A program made the position numbers and the translations under genes. The notes under the pieces are model-generated. The model worked only from the letters and a program-made list of their open reading frames with translations. It did not search any database and had not been told where the DNA came from. This document shows, in pieces, positions 16,672 to 26,536 of a stretch of DNA of 47,457 nt. The DNA comes from Chloroflexota bacterium (lineage in GTDB: Bacteria > Chloroflexota > Dehalococcoidia > UBA2247 > JAUWOP01): NCBI GenBank assembly GCA_030612045.1, contig JAUWOP010000005.1:1-47457 (forward strand). Direction: 5' to 3'. Position 1 is the first letter of the stretch. Every line of letters begins with the position of its first letter.

Positions 16672-17352
16672 ATGTATGTAATTATTGTGGGTAGTGGAAG
16701 ATTGAGCCGCAGTCTGGCTAAGGCTTTGCTTGATGAGGAGCATGAGGTATTGATAATAGATAAGGATGAGGCAAAGGTATCGGCTATTGAAGAAGAGCTA
16801 GGTAGCATTTACCTCTTAGGAGATGGGTGTGAGGTAGATGTTCTAGAGGAAGCAGGTACCGATAGGGCGGATGTATTTATTGCTGTTACCGGGCACGACG
16901 AGGATAACCTCGTAGCCTGTCAGGTTGCCAAGCATAAATTTAATGTACCCCGTACTATTGCACAGGTTACTGATACCAAGAATGAGCATCTCTTTAAGAT
17001 GCTAGAGGTAGATGTGACTGTCACTTCATTTGATATTATTCTCGAACATATAAAGAGGGAAATACCTATTCATCCCTTAACTCGGCTTGCCTTCTTTCCG
17101 GATACTGAGGTGGAGGTGGTGGAGCTCAAAATACCATCAGATGCTGCTAGCGTAAATAAGCGAATTGACGAGCTATCCCTCCCTTCAGAGAGCTGCGTAT
17201 CTCTGATAGTCCGTAGTGGAGAAGATGCCAAAATAATGCCATCATCCGACTTCACCCTCCAGGCTGAAGACAAACTGGTAATCATAGCCAGAGGCACCCA
17301 ATCTGACCTTGAAAAAAACCTGTGTGATACCTTTACTACTCCAGAAAAATGA
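16672..17352 (+). CDS. trkA: TrkA family potassium uptake regulator (TrkA-N plus TrkA-C)
   Basis: The 226-residue protein has TrkA-N (MYVIIVGSGRLSRSLAKAL, DKDEAKV, LLGDGCEVDVLEEAG) followed by a TrkA-C/RCK-C domain from about residue 140 (VEVVELKIPSDAASVNKRID, ending AEDKLVIIARG). It is likely the partner of the single-domain protein upstream, the two together making a heteromeric gating ring. GAAAAAGGGAATG lies before ATG. Its stop overlaps the pheA start by four bases. Confidence 0.93.
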   Translation: MYVIIVGSGRLSRSLAKALLDEEHEVLIIDKDEAKVSAIEEELGSIYLLGDGCEVDVLEEAGTDRADVFIAVTGHDEDNLVACQVAKHKFNVPRTIAQVTDTKNEHLFKMLEVDVTVTSFDIILEHIKREIPIHPLTRLAFFPDTEVEVVELKIPSDAASVNKRIDELSLPSESCVSLIVRSGEDAKIMPSSDFTLQAEDKLVIIARGTQSDLEKNLCDTFTTPEK

Positions 17353-18254
17353 TAGTAAATATTGCTTATCTTGGGCCAGAAGGAACTTTTACTGAAGAGG
17401 CTGCGCTGCTTTATTATGGGCAGAGGTTGGAAGGCGGGAATCCCCTTGCAAATACAAACCTGATTCCTTTTCCCAGCATCTCGACAGTAGCCCAAGCTGT
17501 AGCTACCGGAATTGCTATTGAAGGAATCGTCCCCATTGAAAATAGCCTAGAGGGGTCTGTAACTGACACTCTCGATTTACTAATTCATGAGTCCAAAGAA
17601 GCTTTTGTCTTCCCTCTGCTTATTCGCCAGGAGATTGTACTCCCCATTGAACATTGCCTCTTGGTCAAACCGGGCACTCAGATTCAAGATATTAAAACTA
17701 TCTTCTCTCACCCCCAGGCATTAGCGCAATGCCGCCACTTCTTGAAGCAGTTCCTGCCACAGTCTACAGAAAATGCCGCCCTCAGCACAGCTGCTGCAGT
17801 AAAGCAGATGCTCTTACAGCCAACATCTGCTGCTATTGGTACCAGGAGAGCAGCCTTTCTATATGGAGCGGAGATTCTAGCCAGGAGCATACAAGATCAT
17901 TCTCCTAATGCCACCCGTTTTGTTATTCTTGCACATACTGACCACACCCCAACTTCCAATGACAAGACTTCACTTTGTTTCTCCTTCAGCGAGGACCGTC
18001 CCGGCTTGTTGTACGAAGTACTTAAGGAGTTTGCTGAACATAGCATCAACCTTACCAAGGTAGAATCTCGTCCTTCTAGAGAGAGTCTGGGAAGATATAT
18101 CTTTCTTATCGATATGAAGGGACATCGTCAGGACCCTTTAATCAGTGAAGTACTATCCATAGTGCAGTCTAAGACCGCTTTGTTCAAAATACTTGGCTCA
18201 TATCCCTGCTTTAATCTTCAGCCTTTAGTTAAGGGTTCTCGGTCTAAGGGCTAA
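17349..18254 (+). CDS. pheA: Prephenate dehydratase PheA
   Basis: The 301-residue protein has the catalytic domain (AYLGPEGTFTEEAA, VPIENSLEGSVTDTLDLL, and NATRFVIL with the catalytic Thr-Arg-Phe) and a C-terminal ACT domain (FSEDRPGLLYEVLKEFA, KVESRPSRESLGRYIF). The ESRP motif is the phenylalanine-binding signature, so feedback inhibition is expected. It converts prephenate to phenylpyruvate. The overlap with trkA (ATGATAG) indicates co-transcription. Confidence 0.96.
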   Translation: MIVNIAYLGPEGTFTEEAALLYYGQRLEGGNPLANTNLIPFPSISTVAQAVATGIAIEGIVPIENSLEGSVTDTLDLLIHESKEAFVFPLLIRQEIVLPIEHCLLVKPGTQIQDIKTIFSHPQALAQCRHFLKQFLPQSTENAALSTAAAVKQMLLQPTSAAIGTRRAAFLYGAEILARSIQDHSPNATRFVILAHTDHTPTSNDKTSLCFSFSEDRPGLLYEVLKEFAEHSINLTKVESRPSRESLGRYIFLIDMKGHRQDPLISEVLSIVQSKTALFKILGSYPCFNLQPLVKGSRSKG

Positions 18255-18286
18255 TGACTAATGAGTAGCTTCTCTGGAGACCACAA

Positions 18287-21200
18287 GTGGATTTATCTCC
18301 ATTAACCTCTCTCATTTTGGGACTACCTGCCTTCCGCCTCCTCATTCAGGAGTTGGAAGAGAGGAACACAAGCCAGCTAATAGTTCTTGATGCTGCTACC
18401 CCTTATCTGGTAGCAGCATTGTATCGCAGTCTGCAGCAGCGCGAGCATAGTGTGAGTACTACGAAATATGGAAAATGCATCCTCCTGGTTACTTCCTCCT
18501 CTACAAAGGCAGAGGAAATTAGCGAGCAACTTCGTAGCTGGTGCAGCAAAGACACGCATATACTACATTTAGCAGATAGAGGTCCCATCCCTCCCCTCTC
18601 TGTCTCCATCTTAAATCTTAAATCTCAAATTATAGTTACCTCTGCCCTGGCAATAGCACACAAGCTTCCTACCAAGACTGAGCTAGGTTTGGCATGTCGC
18701 TCTATTTCCGTAGGAATGTGTATTGAACCTGGGGAGTTACTCTACCTCTGGAGCACTATGGGTTATGAGATAAACAGCCCGAAGATGGAAGGGGGAAACC
18801 TCTCCATAGTTGAAGTGCCGGGCACAATGTGTCGGCGTGGAGGTATACTGGACATTTTCCCTTCCAATAGTGAATTGCCACTGCGATTAGAGTTCTGCGG
18901 GAATAAGATAGAAAGTATCCGATTCTTTGACCCCCAAACGCAGTGCTCCTTACGTCAGGTATCTTCATTCATTATAGCACCAGCGGTAGAACTCACGGGA
19001 GCAGCTACCCTCCTTGACTATTTACCCCAAGGCACTCTGGTAGTTTTGGACGACCTCCCAGAGATTGAAGGGGCAGTCATGGAACTGGAAGATTGGGCAG
19101 GTGATTCATGCCACAGGTTAGTTGAGCAGGATGGACTCTTTCCTGATAGCACCACCTCTCTTCCTACCTATTTTTCATGGAGAGAGTTAGAGACTCGTCT
19201 AAAGAAGGTAATCCCGCTCCTGATATTAGGTAAAGAGATTGAAGACATTGGAGGTGAGGTAGAGCATTCATTATTGCTATTTTCCTCTGCTCCTCTCCTT
19301 TTTTGTAATGCTCACACTAGAGGTGAGATGAGCCTCTATCTCAAACGATTACACCAGATGATTGAAGAGGGGTTTCGTCTGGTCATTGTTTCTCACCATA
19401 GTGCCAAGCTTGCCGAGATTCTCCAGGGAGGTAACATCGTGGTTATACCCCGACCGGCTCTGGGGCAATTGCCACAACCTAGCTCTCTAACCTTGATACA
19501 GGGCGACCTCCCCAGGGGGTGGATCATGGGTAGTCTAGCACTCTTTACTGATGCTGAGATTTTTGGATTCACCAAACAGAGGTGCCTTCTTAGGAAACAT
19601 CAGGTGAAACAGTACACTGGTGTGGGCGTTACGAAAAGGCGTAAGCATTATGAGAAGCTGGAACTGAAGGTGGGAGACTATGTAGTGCATGTGGAACATG
19701 GAATTGCTCGCTTTGCAGGGGTAACCAGGATAACAGCGGATGATGTGGAGCGAGAGTACCTAGTGTTAGAGTATGCTGCAGGGGATAAGCTATATGTGCC
19801 TGCTGACCGCCTTGACCTCATTTCTCGCTATATTGGCTCCGGCGGATCCCATCCTCTACTAAGTCGCCTTGGCACCCAAGAGTGGCTTCACCTTAAACAG
19901 AAGGTGAAAGAATCTGCCAGGGAGAATGCACAGGAACTTTTGGCTCTTTATGCCACACGGGAGATCTCACCTGGTTATGCCTTCTCTCCAGATACTGTTT
20001 GGCAGCAAGAGCTTGAGGATTCCTTTCCCTATGTAGAGACAGATGGCCAGGTAGAGGCAGTGCGGCAAATTAAACGGGATATGGAGAAGCTTCATCCAAT
20101 GGATAGACTGGTTTGTGGTGATGTGGGATATGGGAAAACTGAGGTCGCTGTGAGAGCTGCATTTAAGGCAGTGATGGATAGTAAGCAGGTAGCTATCCTG
20201 GTGCCCACTACGATACTGGCTCAGCAGCACTTCATTACCTTTAAACAGAGACTAAGCGCCTTTCCTGTAGTAATAGAAACTTTGAGCAGGTTTCGACCTG
20301 AGAATGAGCAGCGTTCAGTTATCGAGGGGCTGAAGATGGGGACAGTGGACATTTGCATTGGGACTCACCGCCTACTTCAGAAGGACGTAAGCTTTAATAA
20401 TCTGGGGTTGATAATCATAGATGAAGAGCAGCGATTTGGAGTAGCCCACAAGGAGCAACTCAAACAGATGCGAAAAGAGGTAGATGTCCTTACCCTAAGT
20501 GCTACACCAATCCCTCGCACCCTTCATATGTCTCTAATAGGCGTCCGAGATATGAGCATTATGGAAACTCCTCCAGAGGAGCGTCTGCCGGTTAGTACCT
20601 TTGTGGGGAGATATGATGAACACCTGATTCGGAAGGCAATAATTCGTGAGCTGGAGCGCAATGGTCAAGTCTTCTTCGTTCATAACCGAGTTCAAAACAT
20701 CACTTCGGTTGCCAATAGATTAAGAGAGATAGTGCCTGAGGCAAAGATAGCCATAGCACATGGACAGATGACAGGAGATGGAGGCACCCACCTGGAAAAA
20801 ATGATGCTGGAATTCGTCCAGGGCAGAATAGATGTCCTGGTATGTACCACTATTATTGAATCAGGATTAGATATACCTAATGCCAATACCCTCATCGTTA
20901 ATCAGTCTGATAGACTGGGATTAGCACAGTTGTATCAGCTGCGTGGCAGGGTAGGTCGAGGTACCAATCGTGCTTATGCCTATTTTCTGTATGATGGAGG
21001 ACGCTATACTAAAAAGCTCACCCCCACAGCCCACAAGCGACTTGAAACTATATATGAGGCTGCCGAATTGGGTGCTGGCTTCTATATTGCGATGCGAGAC
21101 CTGGAAATCAGAGGGGCAGGTAATTTGCTGGGTACAGAACAGAGCGGTCATATTGCTACAGTAGGGTTCGACCTCTATAATCAGATGCTGGTGGAGGCAG

Positions 21201-21730
21201 TGGAGGAACTGAAGATAGAGTCCGAGGGTGTAGAACCAGCTTCCACTCCCGTGCCTGCTCCTGTCATTGATTTATCCCTCTCAGCATATATCCCTGAGGA
21301 ATATGTAGCTGACCTTGAGACGCGACTGGAGATTTATCGGCGTCTTTCTCGGTTGGCATCTCTCAAAGAAGTAGAAGCAATGAACGCAGAGCTTACTGAT
21401 AGATTTGGAAGCCTACCTACTATGATGGAAAGTCTGCTTTATGTGGTAAGAATCAGAATTCTGGCATTGCAGAGGGGGGTAGAATCTGTCTTGGGAAAGA
21501 ATGGCAGGATTGTAGTCCACTTCAGAGAGGGAGCAGAATTTGACAGTGGTAAATTGAGTCAGAAGTTTAAGGAGTGTGAGCGGTTACGGGAAAACGAAAA
21601 TAGAGTAAAGGTCTTCCCTTCCATGATACAGATAGATACAAAGAGGTGGGCAAGCGCAGGCACTACAAAAAATGTGAGTGTTACGAAGAAGGGATGGCAG
21701 GAAGCCCTGGAGATGGTGCTAGAGAACTGA
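18287..21730 (+). CDS. mfd: Transcription-repair coupling factor Mfd
   Basis: The 1,147-residue protein has the UvrB-like N-terminal module ([20 protein letters not shown]), the RNA polymerase-interaction domain ([20 protein letters not shown]), an SF2 translocase (Walker [14 protein letters not shown] near residue 610, DEEQRFG near 710, QLRGRVGRG) and a TRCF C-terminal domain. It removes stalled RNA polymerase and recruits UvrA. GTG 18287 is taken as the start. Two places read V-T-K-(K/R) from GTTACGAA words (near 19,630 and 21,680), matching the dispersed short repeat. Confidence 0.97.
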   Translation: MDLSPLTSLILGLPAFRLLIQELEERNTSQLIVLDAATPYLVAALYRSLQQREHSVSTTKYGKCILLVTSSSTKAEEISEQLRSWCSKDTHILHLADRGPIPPLSVSILNLKSQIIVTSALAIAHKLPTKTELGLACRSISVGMCIEPGELLYLWSTMGYEINSPKMEGGNLSIVEVPGTMCRRGGILDIFPSNSELPLRLEFCGNKIESIRFFDPQTQCSLRQVSSFIIAPAVELTGAATLLDYLPQGTLVVLDDLPEIEGAVMELEDWAGDSCHRLVEQDGLFPDSTTSLPTYFSWRELETRLKKVIPLLILGKEIEDIGGEVEHSLLLFSSAPLLFCNAHTRGEMSLYLKRLHQMIEEGFRLVIVSHHSAKLAEILQGGNIVVIPRPALGQLPQPSSLTLIQGDLPRGWIMGSLALFTDAEIFGFTKQRCLLRKHQVKQYTGVGVTKRRKHYEKLELKVGDYVVHVEHGIARFAGVTRITADDVEREYLVLEYAAGDKLYVPADRLDLISRYIGSGGSHPLLSRLGTQEWLHLKQKVKESARENAQELLALYATREISPGYAFSPDTVWQQELEDSFPYVETDGQVEAVRQIKRDMEKLHPMDRLVCGDVGYGKTEVAVRAAFKAVMDSKQVAILVPTTILAQQHFITFKQRLSAFPVVIETLSRFRPENEQRSVIEGLKMGTVDICIGTHRLLQKDVSFNNLGLIIIDEEQRFGVAHKEQLKQMRKEVDVLTLSATPIPRTLHMSLIGVRDMSIMETPPEERLPVSTFVGRYDEHLIRKAIIRELERNGQVFFVHNRVQNITSVANRLREIVPEAKIAIAHGQMTGDGGTHLEKMMLEFVQGRIDVLVCTTIIESGLDIPNANTLIVNQSDRLGLAQLYQLRGRVGRGTNRAYAYFLYDGGRYTKKLTPTAHKRLETIYEAAELGAGFYIAMRDLEIRGAGNLLGTEQSGHIATVGFDLYNQMLVEAVEELKIESEGVEPASTPVPAPVIDLSLSAYIPEEYVADLETRLEIYRRLSRLASLKEVEAMNAELTDRFGSLPTMMESLLYVVRIRILALQRGVESVLGKNGRIVVHFREGAEFDSGKLSQKFKECERLRENENRVKVFPSMIQIDTKRWASAGTTKNVSVTKKGWQEALEMVLEN
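21671..21693 (+). repeat. Short GTTACGAA repeat inside mfd
   Basis: AATGTGAGTGTTACGAAGAA reads as NVSVTKK in the mfd frame, 12 codons before its stop. It matches copies upstream of degV and inside comEA. Confidence 0.55.
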
Positions 21731-21793
21731 CAGCTGCCAGTCATATAGAACGACATAATTAAATGCGCATACACTGGAATTAAACTCTAATCT

Positions 21794-21959
21794 CTAGTGT
21801 AGTGTAGTCGTAATAACTATACAGTTTGTCATTCCGTGCTTGACACGGAATCCATCCTTGGACCTTCTGGATTCCTGCTGGAGTTTACCCCGTACTTGAT
21901 ACGGGGCAGGAATGACATGGGGTGTCTATTGTCAAGTCATTTAGGAGACACTACACTAG
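21794..21959 (+). mobile_element. Miniature element with CTAGTGTAGTGT ends, 166 bp
   Basis: Perfect 12-bp inverted repeats lie at 21794-21805 (CTAGTGTAGTGT) and 21948-21959. The interior contains nested palindromes (TGTCATTCCGTGCTTGACAC; ACGGGGCAGGAATGACA). If the true ends are GTGTAGTGT, they are bordered by TA on both sides, as in IS630/mariner-type insertions; this boundary choice is inference. It differs from the GTAA-ended family. Confidence 0.65.
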
Positions 21960-22020
21960 GTTCTAAATCCTAAACAACACCCAAATCCAAATAACCAAAA
22001 CTTGAGATAAATTCCCTAGC

Positions 22021-22040
22021 GTCCTCACGGGAGTGAGGAC
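22021..22040 (+). terminator. Hairpin between mfd and the convergent symporter gene
   Basis: GTCCTCAC-GGGA-GTGAGGAC forms a perfect 8-bp stem and 4-base loop, followed by GGTTATTTGTT. It lies between two convergent genes and could end mfd transcription, although the T tract is poor. Confidence 0.35.
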
Positions 22041-22095
22041 GGTTATTTGTTAGCATAGCGTCCACAGGAGTGACAATGCTATCAACTAACGCACC

Positions 22096-23523
22096 CTAAA
22101 GGATGCAGCTATGGCTGGTTTTGAGATTGAGCCTGCGATTGATAAAGCTTACTCCAAACAAGACTACTCCACAGATGACCACCCCTGCCAGATCCCAGTG
22201 ATTGGAACTTACTCCCAGTACCGTCACCTCAGTTCCTAGCTTGAACAGTATCTTACCTGCCAATCCTATTCCACCACCTACAATGAGAGCTGTCATTGCC
22301 CCTACGGCGGTTACCTTGAGTTCCCTCTTATAAAACCCTGCAATCACCGGCAAGACTAGCCCACAAGTATACACCGTGTAAGCAAACATCAGAGAAGCAA
22401 TGACCCCACCGAGAGCCAGGGCAATTGCCAGAGAGACGGCACCGAGGACCACAATTCCTACTCGTGTGAGAAGTATTGTGCTTTTCTCAGACATAGATGG
22501 GCGTAGGCGTCGGATAACATCTACATTCAAGATGGTGCTGGTGGTCAAGAGACAGGTGTCAGCCGAAGACATTACCGCCGCAAGTAAGGCAGCCAGGATT
22601 ATCCCGAAGACTACAGGAGGCAAGAGTTCCTGCATCACCAAAGGAAATGCCTGCTCCGACATTGCTTCGGGGAAAAGCACTTTAGCTCCCATACCAACGA
22701 AGACAATACACAGGGCAAGAGGCACGAGAATAAGAGCCACCCAAAGGACGGCATTTCGGGCAGTCTTCTCATCTCGGGCACAGAATAGCCGCGAATACAT
22801 ATCAGGTCCTACCACATAAGTAGCACCTACAATAACAAGGAAAGTAACCAGTTGCAGAATATCAAATTGTGAACTCAGCGGAAAGCCAAAATAAGAGGAA
22901 GGGAGAGATTCTGTCAGCCCCCCAACGCCACCTAGCTTTATCACTAATACAATGACACCAACAAGGATGCCACCACAGATAATTCCTGCTTGGACTGTGT
23001 CGGTGCGTAAGATAGAGTATTGCCCCCCAATAACCGTATAGGTAACAAATATTGCAGCAGAGATAACCATCCAGAGTGAGACACTGCCTATATCCAGAAC
23101 CCCCATTATTTTAGCTGCTGCCACTATTTGGCCAGCAATAATGCCGGTCCATGCTATCACGATAAGCAGAGAGGCAATCATCGCCACACGACTGTCATAC
23201 TGCTTCTCTACCATCTCAGGGAGGGTGTACAATCCGAACCGCCTCACCTTTCGAGCTAAGAAAATGCCTAGAATCAGTAGTCCTATACTTCCTGCTAGAA
23301 GCCACCACATACCGGTGAGCCCCTGGGTGAAGCCCAGTCCTGACACTCCAATTACTGCTGAACCACCTAAGATAGTAGCAAGGAGGGACCCTATAATAAG
23401 CAAGGTAGTGCCCTTACGGTGGGCAACGAAGAAGCCGTCGGCATCCCTCGCTTTTTTGCGGTTGATTACTCCTATGGCAATCATCCCAGCGAGATAGAGA
23501 ATAATGATAACGAGCTCCAGCAT
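22096..23523 (-). CDS. Sodium:solute symporter family protein
   Basis: The 475-residue protein has about thirteen hydrophobic segments and SSS-family features: ADGFFVAHRKGTTLLI near residue 30, GLYTLPEMVEKQYDSRVAM, and the signature GATYVVGPDMYSRLFCARDE before a helix containing AVMSSADTCLLTTST. The family imports proline, pantothenate, sugars or similar solutes with sodium; the substrate here is not determinable. GGAAGGAG lies 6 bases before ATG. The gene stands alone, convergent with mfd, with repeats on both sides. Confidence 0.93.
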   Translation of the reverse strand: MLELVIIILYLAGMIAIGVINRKKARDADGFFVAHRKGTTLLIIGSLLATILGGSAVIGVSGLGFTQGLTGMWWLLAGSIGLLILGIFLARKVRRFGLYTLPEMVEKQYDSRVAMIASLLIVIAWTGIIAGQIVAAAKIMGVLDIGSVSLWMVISAAIFVTYTVIGGQYSILRTDTVQAGIICGGILVGVIVLVIKLGGVGGLTESLPSSYFGFPLSSQFDILQLVTFLVIVGATYVVGPDMYSRLFCARDEKTARNAVLWVALILVPLALCIVFVGMGAKVLFPEAMSEQAFPLVMQELLPPVVFGIILAALLAAVMSSADTCLLTTSTILNVDVIRRLRPSMSEKSTILLTRVGIVVLGAVSLAIALALGGVIASLMFAYTVYTCGLVLPVIAGFYKRELKVTAVGAMTALIVGGGIGLAGKILFKLGTEVTVLGVSSNHWDLAGVVICGVVLFGVSFINRRLNLKTSHSCIL

Positions 23524-23571
23524 TTCGCTCTCCTTCCTATTTGATAATCACTCGCCCTGGTATCATTCTCG

Positions 23572-23931
23572 CGAAAATAGACTGATTCCTGCCTGCGCAG
23601 GAATGACATACTGTCGTGTCAAGCCTAAAGTGCCGCACTGATTATTTTAAATCCGCCAGTGCCATATAACATAGGGCAAATGGTCGCTATGCGTTTCACG
23701 GTTGACATGACAATACGCTATTTTCGGAATAAACACTCATGGGTGGCTGCCCACCAACGAACCATGAAAATAGGTTGTCATTGCGAGCCCTTTCTCTCTG
23801 TCATTGCGAGCGAAGCGAAGCAATCTCATCATCGCTCCCCCACCGAGATTGCTTCGGCACTGCGTGCCTCGCAATGACACATTATGGGGATGCTCCTCGC
23901 AATGACAGATGTGGGGGTCAGTCTATTTTCG
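23572..23931 (+). repeat. Composite repeat bounded by CGAAAATAGACTG, including GTCATTGCGAG copy 2
   Basis: A perfect 13-bp inverted pair, CGAAAATAGACTG (23572-23584) and CAGTCTATTTTCG (23919-23931), bounds the stretch; a third CTATTTTCG lies at 23718-23726. The right part (23,734-23,931) is the reverse complement of the repeat at 1,048-1,272. The left part holds a hairpin (CCTGCCTGCGCAGGAATGACA). No gene is seen between 23,524 and 24,032. Confidence 0.7.
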
Positions 23932-24004
23932 AAGCAAACAAGATAGCTTAGGGTGACACAGGAAACACCTGAGTGCCTATACTATTTGTAAACCAATTTA
24001 GTAA

Positions 24005-24020
24005 GATATGTTGACATATC
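24005..24020. promoter_or_regulatory. GATATGTTGACATATC palindrome downstream of birA
   Basis: A 16-base palindrome (7-bp arms) sits 13 bases past the birA stop. It shares GATATGTTGACA with the right half of the operator-like repeat upstream of birA at 25,131-25,142. Function unknown; it could be a second protein-binding half-site. Confidence 0.3.
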
Positions 24021-24032
24021 ACGCAAAAAACC

Positions 24033-25079
24033 TCACTCCATAACGCTCACGGATATATTGCCACCCATGGTAATACTCTCCTCTCCTGCTTCATTACTGA
24101 TAATCAGAGCTGCGCTTGTGTCTATACCTCTTGCTATCCCCATTTTTATGCCTTCTGGTGTGTTAGCTCTCACCTGCTTGCCTTGTTCATAGTGGATAGA
24201 AGACCATCTGGACTGAATTATCTCAAACTTATCTTTCTTGAGGAGATGATAGTTTTCCTCTAGCTGTTCGAGAGTGGTCTGGAGTAGCTTCAGCCGAGAC
24301 ACCTCAGTGCCTAGCTCCCTGGAGATGCTGGTAGCCTCTGTGGTGATATCACTAAGCTTAGAAGGGTCAAAATTGACATTCACACCCACACCCAAGATAA
24401 CATACCCTATAGAATCTAATTCTCCACCGAACTCTACCAGAACACCCCCTACCTTCCTGTCATGCAACATGACTTCGTTGGGCCACTTAGGCTGTGCCCC
24501 CAGTCCGGTTAATCTCCGAATACCTTGTGCTGCGGAAAGAGCACCGATGATGGCAAAGCGTGGCAGGTACTGTGGCAGGATACTATCACGGAGAATAACA
24601 GAGAAAAGCACATTCTGTTTTTCGTGACATTTATGCTTCTCTTCCGTAACACTTACACTTTTCCTAATACTCATATCTGGTGAGACCCATGCCTTACCAC
24701 AGCGTCCTTTCCCTCTAGTCTGCACCTCGCAGACAACTACAGTGCCTTCCCCTGCGCCACCTTCAGCCAGCTTTCTTGCTACATCATTAGTAGAGTCCAT
24801 AACAGGCTGATAATAGATTCGTTTACCTATAGTAGTTGTACGAAGACCGCTCTGTATCAGCAGTGGTAAAAGCTTCTCAGGACAGGAGACAAGGCGATAC
24901 CCTCGCTTGGGTACTGCCTCAATCTGGAATCCCTCATCCCGCAACAAATTAATCCTCTTCCACACTGCTGTGCGTGAGATGCCCATTTCCTGAGCTAAAT
25001 CCTCACCTGAGCAATAGTCCCCTGTTTCCTGAAGCGCCTCTATAATACTGATATTACTTTCCCCTTTTGACATTCTCAT
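24033..25079 (-). CDS. birA: Biotin-protein ligase and repressor BirA
   Basis: The 348-residue protein has an N-terminal winged helix (SGEDLAQEMGISRTAVWKRI, then FQIEAVPKRGYRL), the ligase core (TRGKGRCGKAWVSPDM for biotinyl-AMP, PKWPNEVML for the catalytic Lys) and a C-terminal SH3-like cap. It biotinylates carrier proteins and, with the DNA-binding domain, should repress biotin genes. Residues around 140-157 (SVSVTEEKHKCHEKQ) form an unusual insert encoded by two tandem copies of the short dispersed repeat. The ATG at 25079 lies 11 bases from a good -10, with no ribosome-binding site, so the mRNA may be nearly leaderless. Confidence 0.94.
   Translation of the reverse strand: MRMSKGESNISIIEALQETGDYCSGEDLAQEMGISRTAVWKRINLLRDEGFQIEAVPKRGYRLVSCPEKLLPLLIQSGLRTTTIGKRIYYQPVMDSTNDVARKLAEGGAGEGTVVVCEVQTRGKGRCGKAWVSPDMSIRKSVSVTEEKHKCHEKQNVLFSVILRDSILPQYLPRFAIIGALSAAQGIRRLTGLGAQPKWPNEVMLHDRKVGGVLVEFGGELDSIGYVILGVGVNVNFDPSKLSDITTEATSISRELGTEVSRLKLLQTTLEQLEENYHLLKKDKFEIIQSRWSSIHYEQGKQVRANTPEGIKMGIARGIDTSAALIISNEAGEESITMGGNISVSVME
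24618..24662 (-). repeat. Two tandem short repeats inside birA
   Basis: On the coding strand the words are GTGTAAGTGTTACGGAAGAG and ATAAATGTCACGAAAAACAG. They lengthen BirA between the GRG and downstream core motifs, at a point where relatives go from SPDM almost directly to the next strand (family knowledge, not aligned here). Confidence 0.6.
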
Positions 25080-25089
25080 ATAATGGCAT

Positions 25090-25145
25090 ATTTTAACAGA
25101 GGGTCTCAGTATGTGTCAACTGAAATATATGATATGTTGACACAT
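25090..25145. promoter_or_regulatory. BirA-box-like operator and birA promoter
   Basis: ATGTGTCAAC (25111-25120), 15 bases, then GTTGACACAT (25136-25145) is a perfect 10-bp inverted repeat. The half-site and spacing resemble BirA boxes described in many bacteria. For birA (-), TTGACA (25119-25114) and TAAAAT (25095-25090) make a sigma-70-type promoter with 18-base spacing, lying inside the repeat. For dapF (+), TTGACA at 25137-25142 is a -35 with only a poor -10. Autoregulation of birA is inferred. Confidence 0.6.
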
Positions 25146-25257
25146 TTTCTCTGGCTGTTAATGCTTTCCCAAGCAGGAAGCAAAAGAAGGTTTCCCCTTG
25201 CCAAGAAATACCCCTTGATTTACACTTGGAAGGATTTAGAAAGGTAGGCGGGGGGAA

Positions 25258-26109
25258 ATGAACTTTGTTAAGATGCAAGCCACAGGAAATGACTTTATCC
25301 TAGTTGATGCTGAACAGGAAAGAGACTGGGTAGTACTGGCACAGACAGTGTGTGACAGGCATTTTGGTATCGGTTCAGATGGGTTACTGGTGGTGCTGCC
25401 CTCTGATATAGCTGACCTCCGAATGCGGATGTTTAACCCCGATGGTTCCGAAGCTGAGGCATGTGGAAATGGTATAAGGTGTTTTGCTAAATATGCCATC
25501 GAGAATAAAGGAATACAACCACGGAATGGAGAATTGTGTGTGGAAACATCTGTGGGGGTGAGAAAGATTTATCCCTTCCTCAGTGGTAAAAGAGTGGATA
25601 AAATTCGGGTGGGTATGGGTATCCCCTACCTCAGTCCGGGTGAAATCCCTGTGTTGCTGGGGGAGAGAGATAAATTTGACATAACGCCTATACTGGATTA
25701 TCCTGTGATAATAGGAGGCAGAAAGTTATCCCTGAGCCTTCTCTCTATAGGGAACCCGCATGCAGTTCATTTTATAGATGATTCGGTGGGCGACTTTCCT
25801 CTGATGGAACTAGGTCCAAAGGTGGAACATCATCCTGCATTTCCTCGACGGATTAACTTTGAGGTAGCTAATGTGGTGAGCAAAACTCAGGTGAAGGCAC
25901 GAGTGTGGGAGCGTGGTGCCGGGGAGACGCTCTCATGCGGCAGTGGTGCCTGTGCTATTGCAGTTGCCTCCTTCCTTCACTGCTACACGGGAAACCAAAC
26001 TGATATAATCCTGCCAGGGGGTGTCTTAACTATCGAGTGGGATGGAGAAGGAGAAGTCTTCCTCACAGGAGGTGCTGAGACGGTCTTCAGAGGGGAATGG
26101 CCCGATTAG
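25258..26109 (+). CDS. dapF: Diaminopimelate epimerase
   Basis: The 283-residue protein has both catalytic cysteines in their motifs: EACGNGIRC (Cys69) and GETLSCGSGACA (about Cys226). It converts LL- to meso-diaminopimelate for lysine and, where present, peptidoglycan. MNFVKMQATGNDFILVD is the typical start. GGGGGAAATG precedes the ATG. Together with the dapL-like gene downstream it gives the aminotransferase route to diaminopimelate. Confidence 0.97.
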   Translation: MNFVKMQATGNDFILVDAEQERDWVVLAQTVCDRHFGIGSDGLLVVLPSDIADLRMRMFNPDGSEAEACGNGIRCFAKYAIENKGIQPRNGELCVETSVGVRKIYPFLSGKRVDKIRVGMGIPYLSPGEIPVLLGERDKFDITPILDYPVIIGGRKLSLSLLSIGNPHAVHFIDDSVGDFPLMELGPKVEHHPAFPRRINFEVANVVSKTQVKARVWERGAGETLSCGSGACAIAVASFLHCYTGNQTDIILPGGVLTIEWDGEGEVFLTGGAETVFRGEWPD

Positions 26110-26196
26110 TGATATTGAGTTACTAGGGAAAGTATTGTTCTTCCCCATAATCAATCATGCCAATTGTCATTGGCACTACGAAGGATTAAAATAAAG

Positions 26197-26414
26197 ATAA
26201 CCGTTCACCCGCATGTCATTCTGAAGAGCGAAGCGACGAAGAATCTAGAGACCCTTCGCGGAGTTTACCCTGAGCGCCTTGAGATTCTTCACGGAGCCTG
26301 TCCTGAGCCACATGTTGAGATTCCGAGCGAAGCGAGGAATGACATGGCGAAGGGTTCAGAATGACAGGAAACGAAGGGCTCAGGGTGATATATGAGGAGT
26401 GGGTGAACACTCAC
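26197..26414 (+). mobile_element. IS66-type miniature element, 218 bp
   Basis: The left end is ATAACCGTTCACCC (26197-26210), the right end GGGTGAACACTCAC (26401-26414). The flanks are a perfect 8-bp direct repeat, AAATAAAG (26189-26196 and 26415-26422). The interior carries GTCATTCTGAAGAGCGAAGC and GAATGACATGGCGAAGG arms. The inverted ends match fully over TTCACCC but only partly outside it. The rest of 26,110-26,536 holds a small hairpin (GGGGAGGGGCTTGCCCCTC) and no gene. Confidence 0.82.
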
Positions 26415-26536
26415 AAATAAAGATATCTTGTAGGGGAGGGGCTTGCCCCTCGTTGTGAGAGGTCACAAGGGTTATCCCTACTATCCGCCTATTTTTGTAA
26501 TAATGACAGGGAGGAGAGGCCACAGGGTTAGGAAAA

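Noticed and set aside
22400-22819. Arg/Thr-rich frame opposite the symporter
   Set aside because: Composition is typical of an antisense shadow of a membrane protein.
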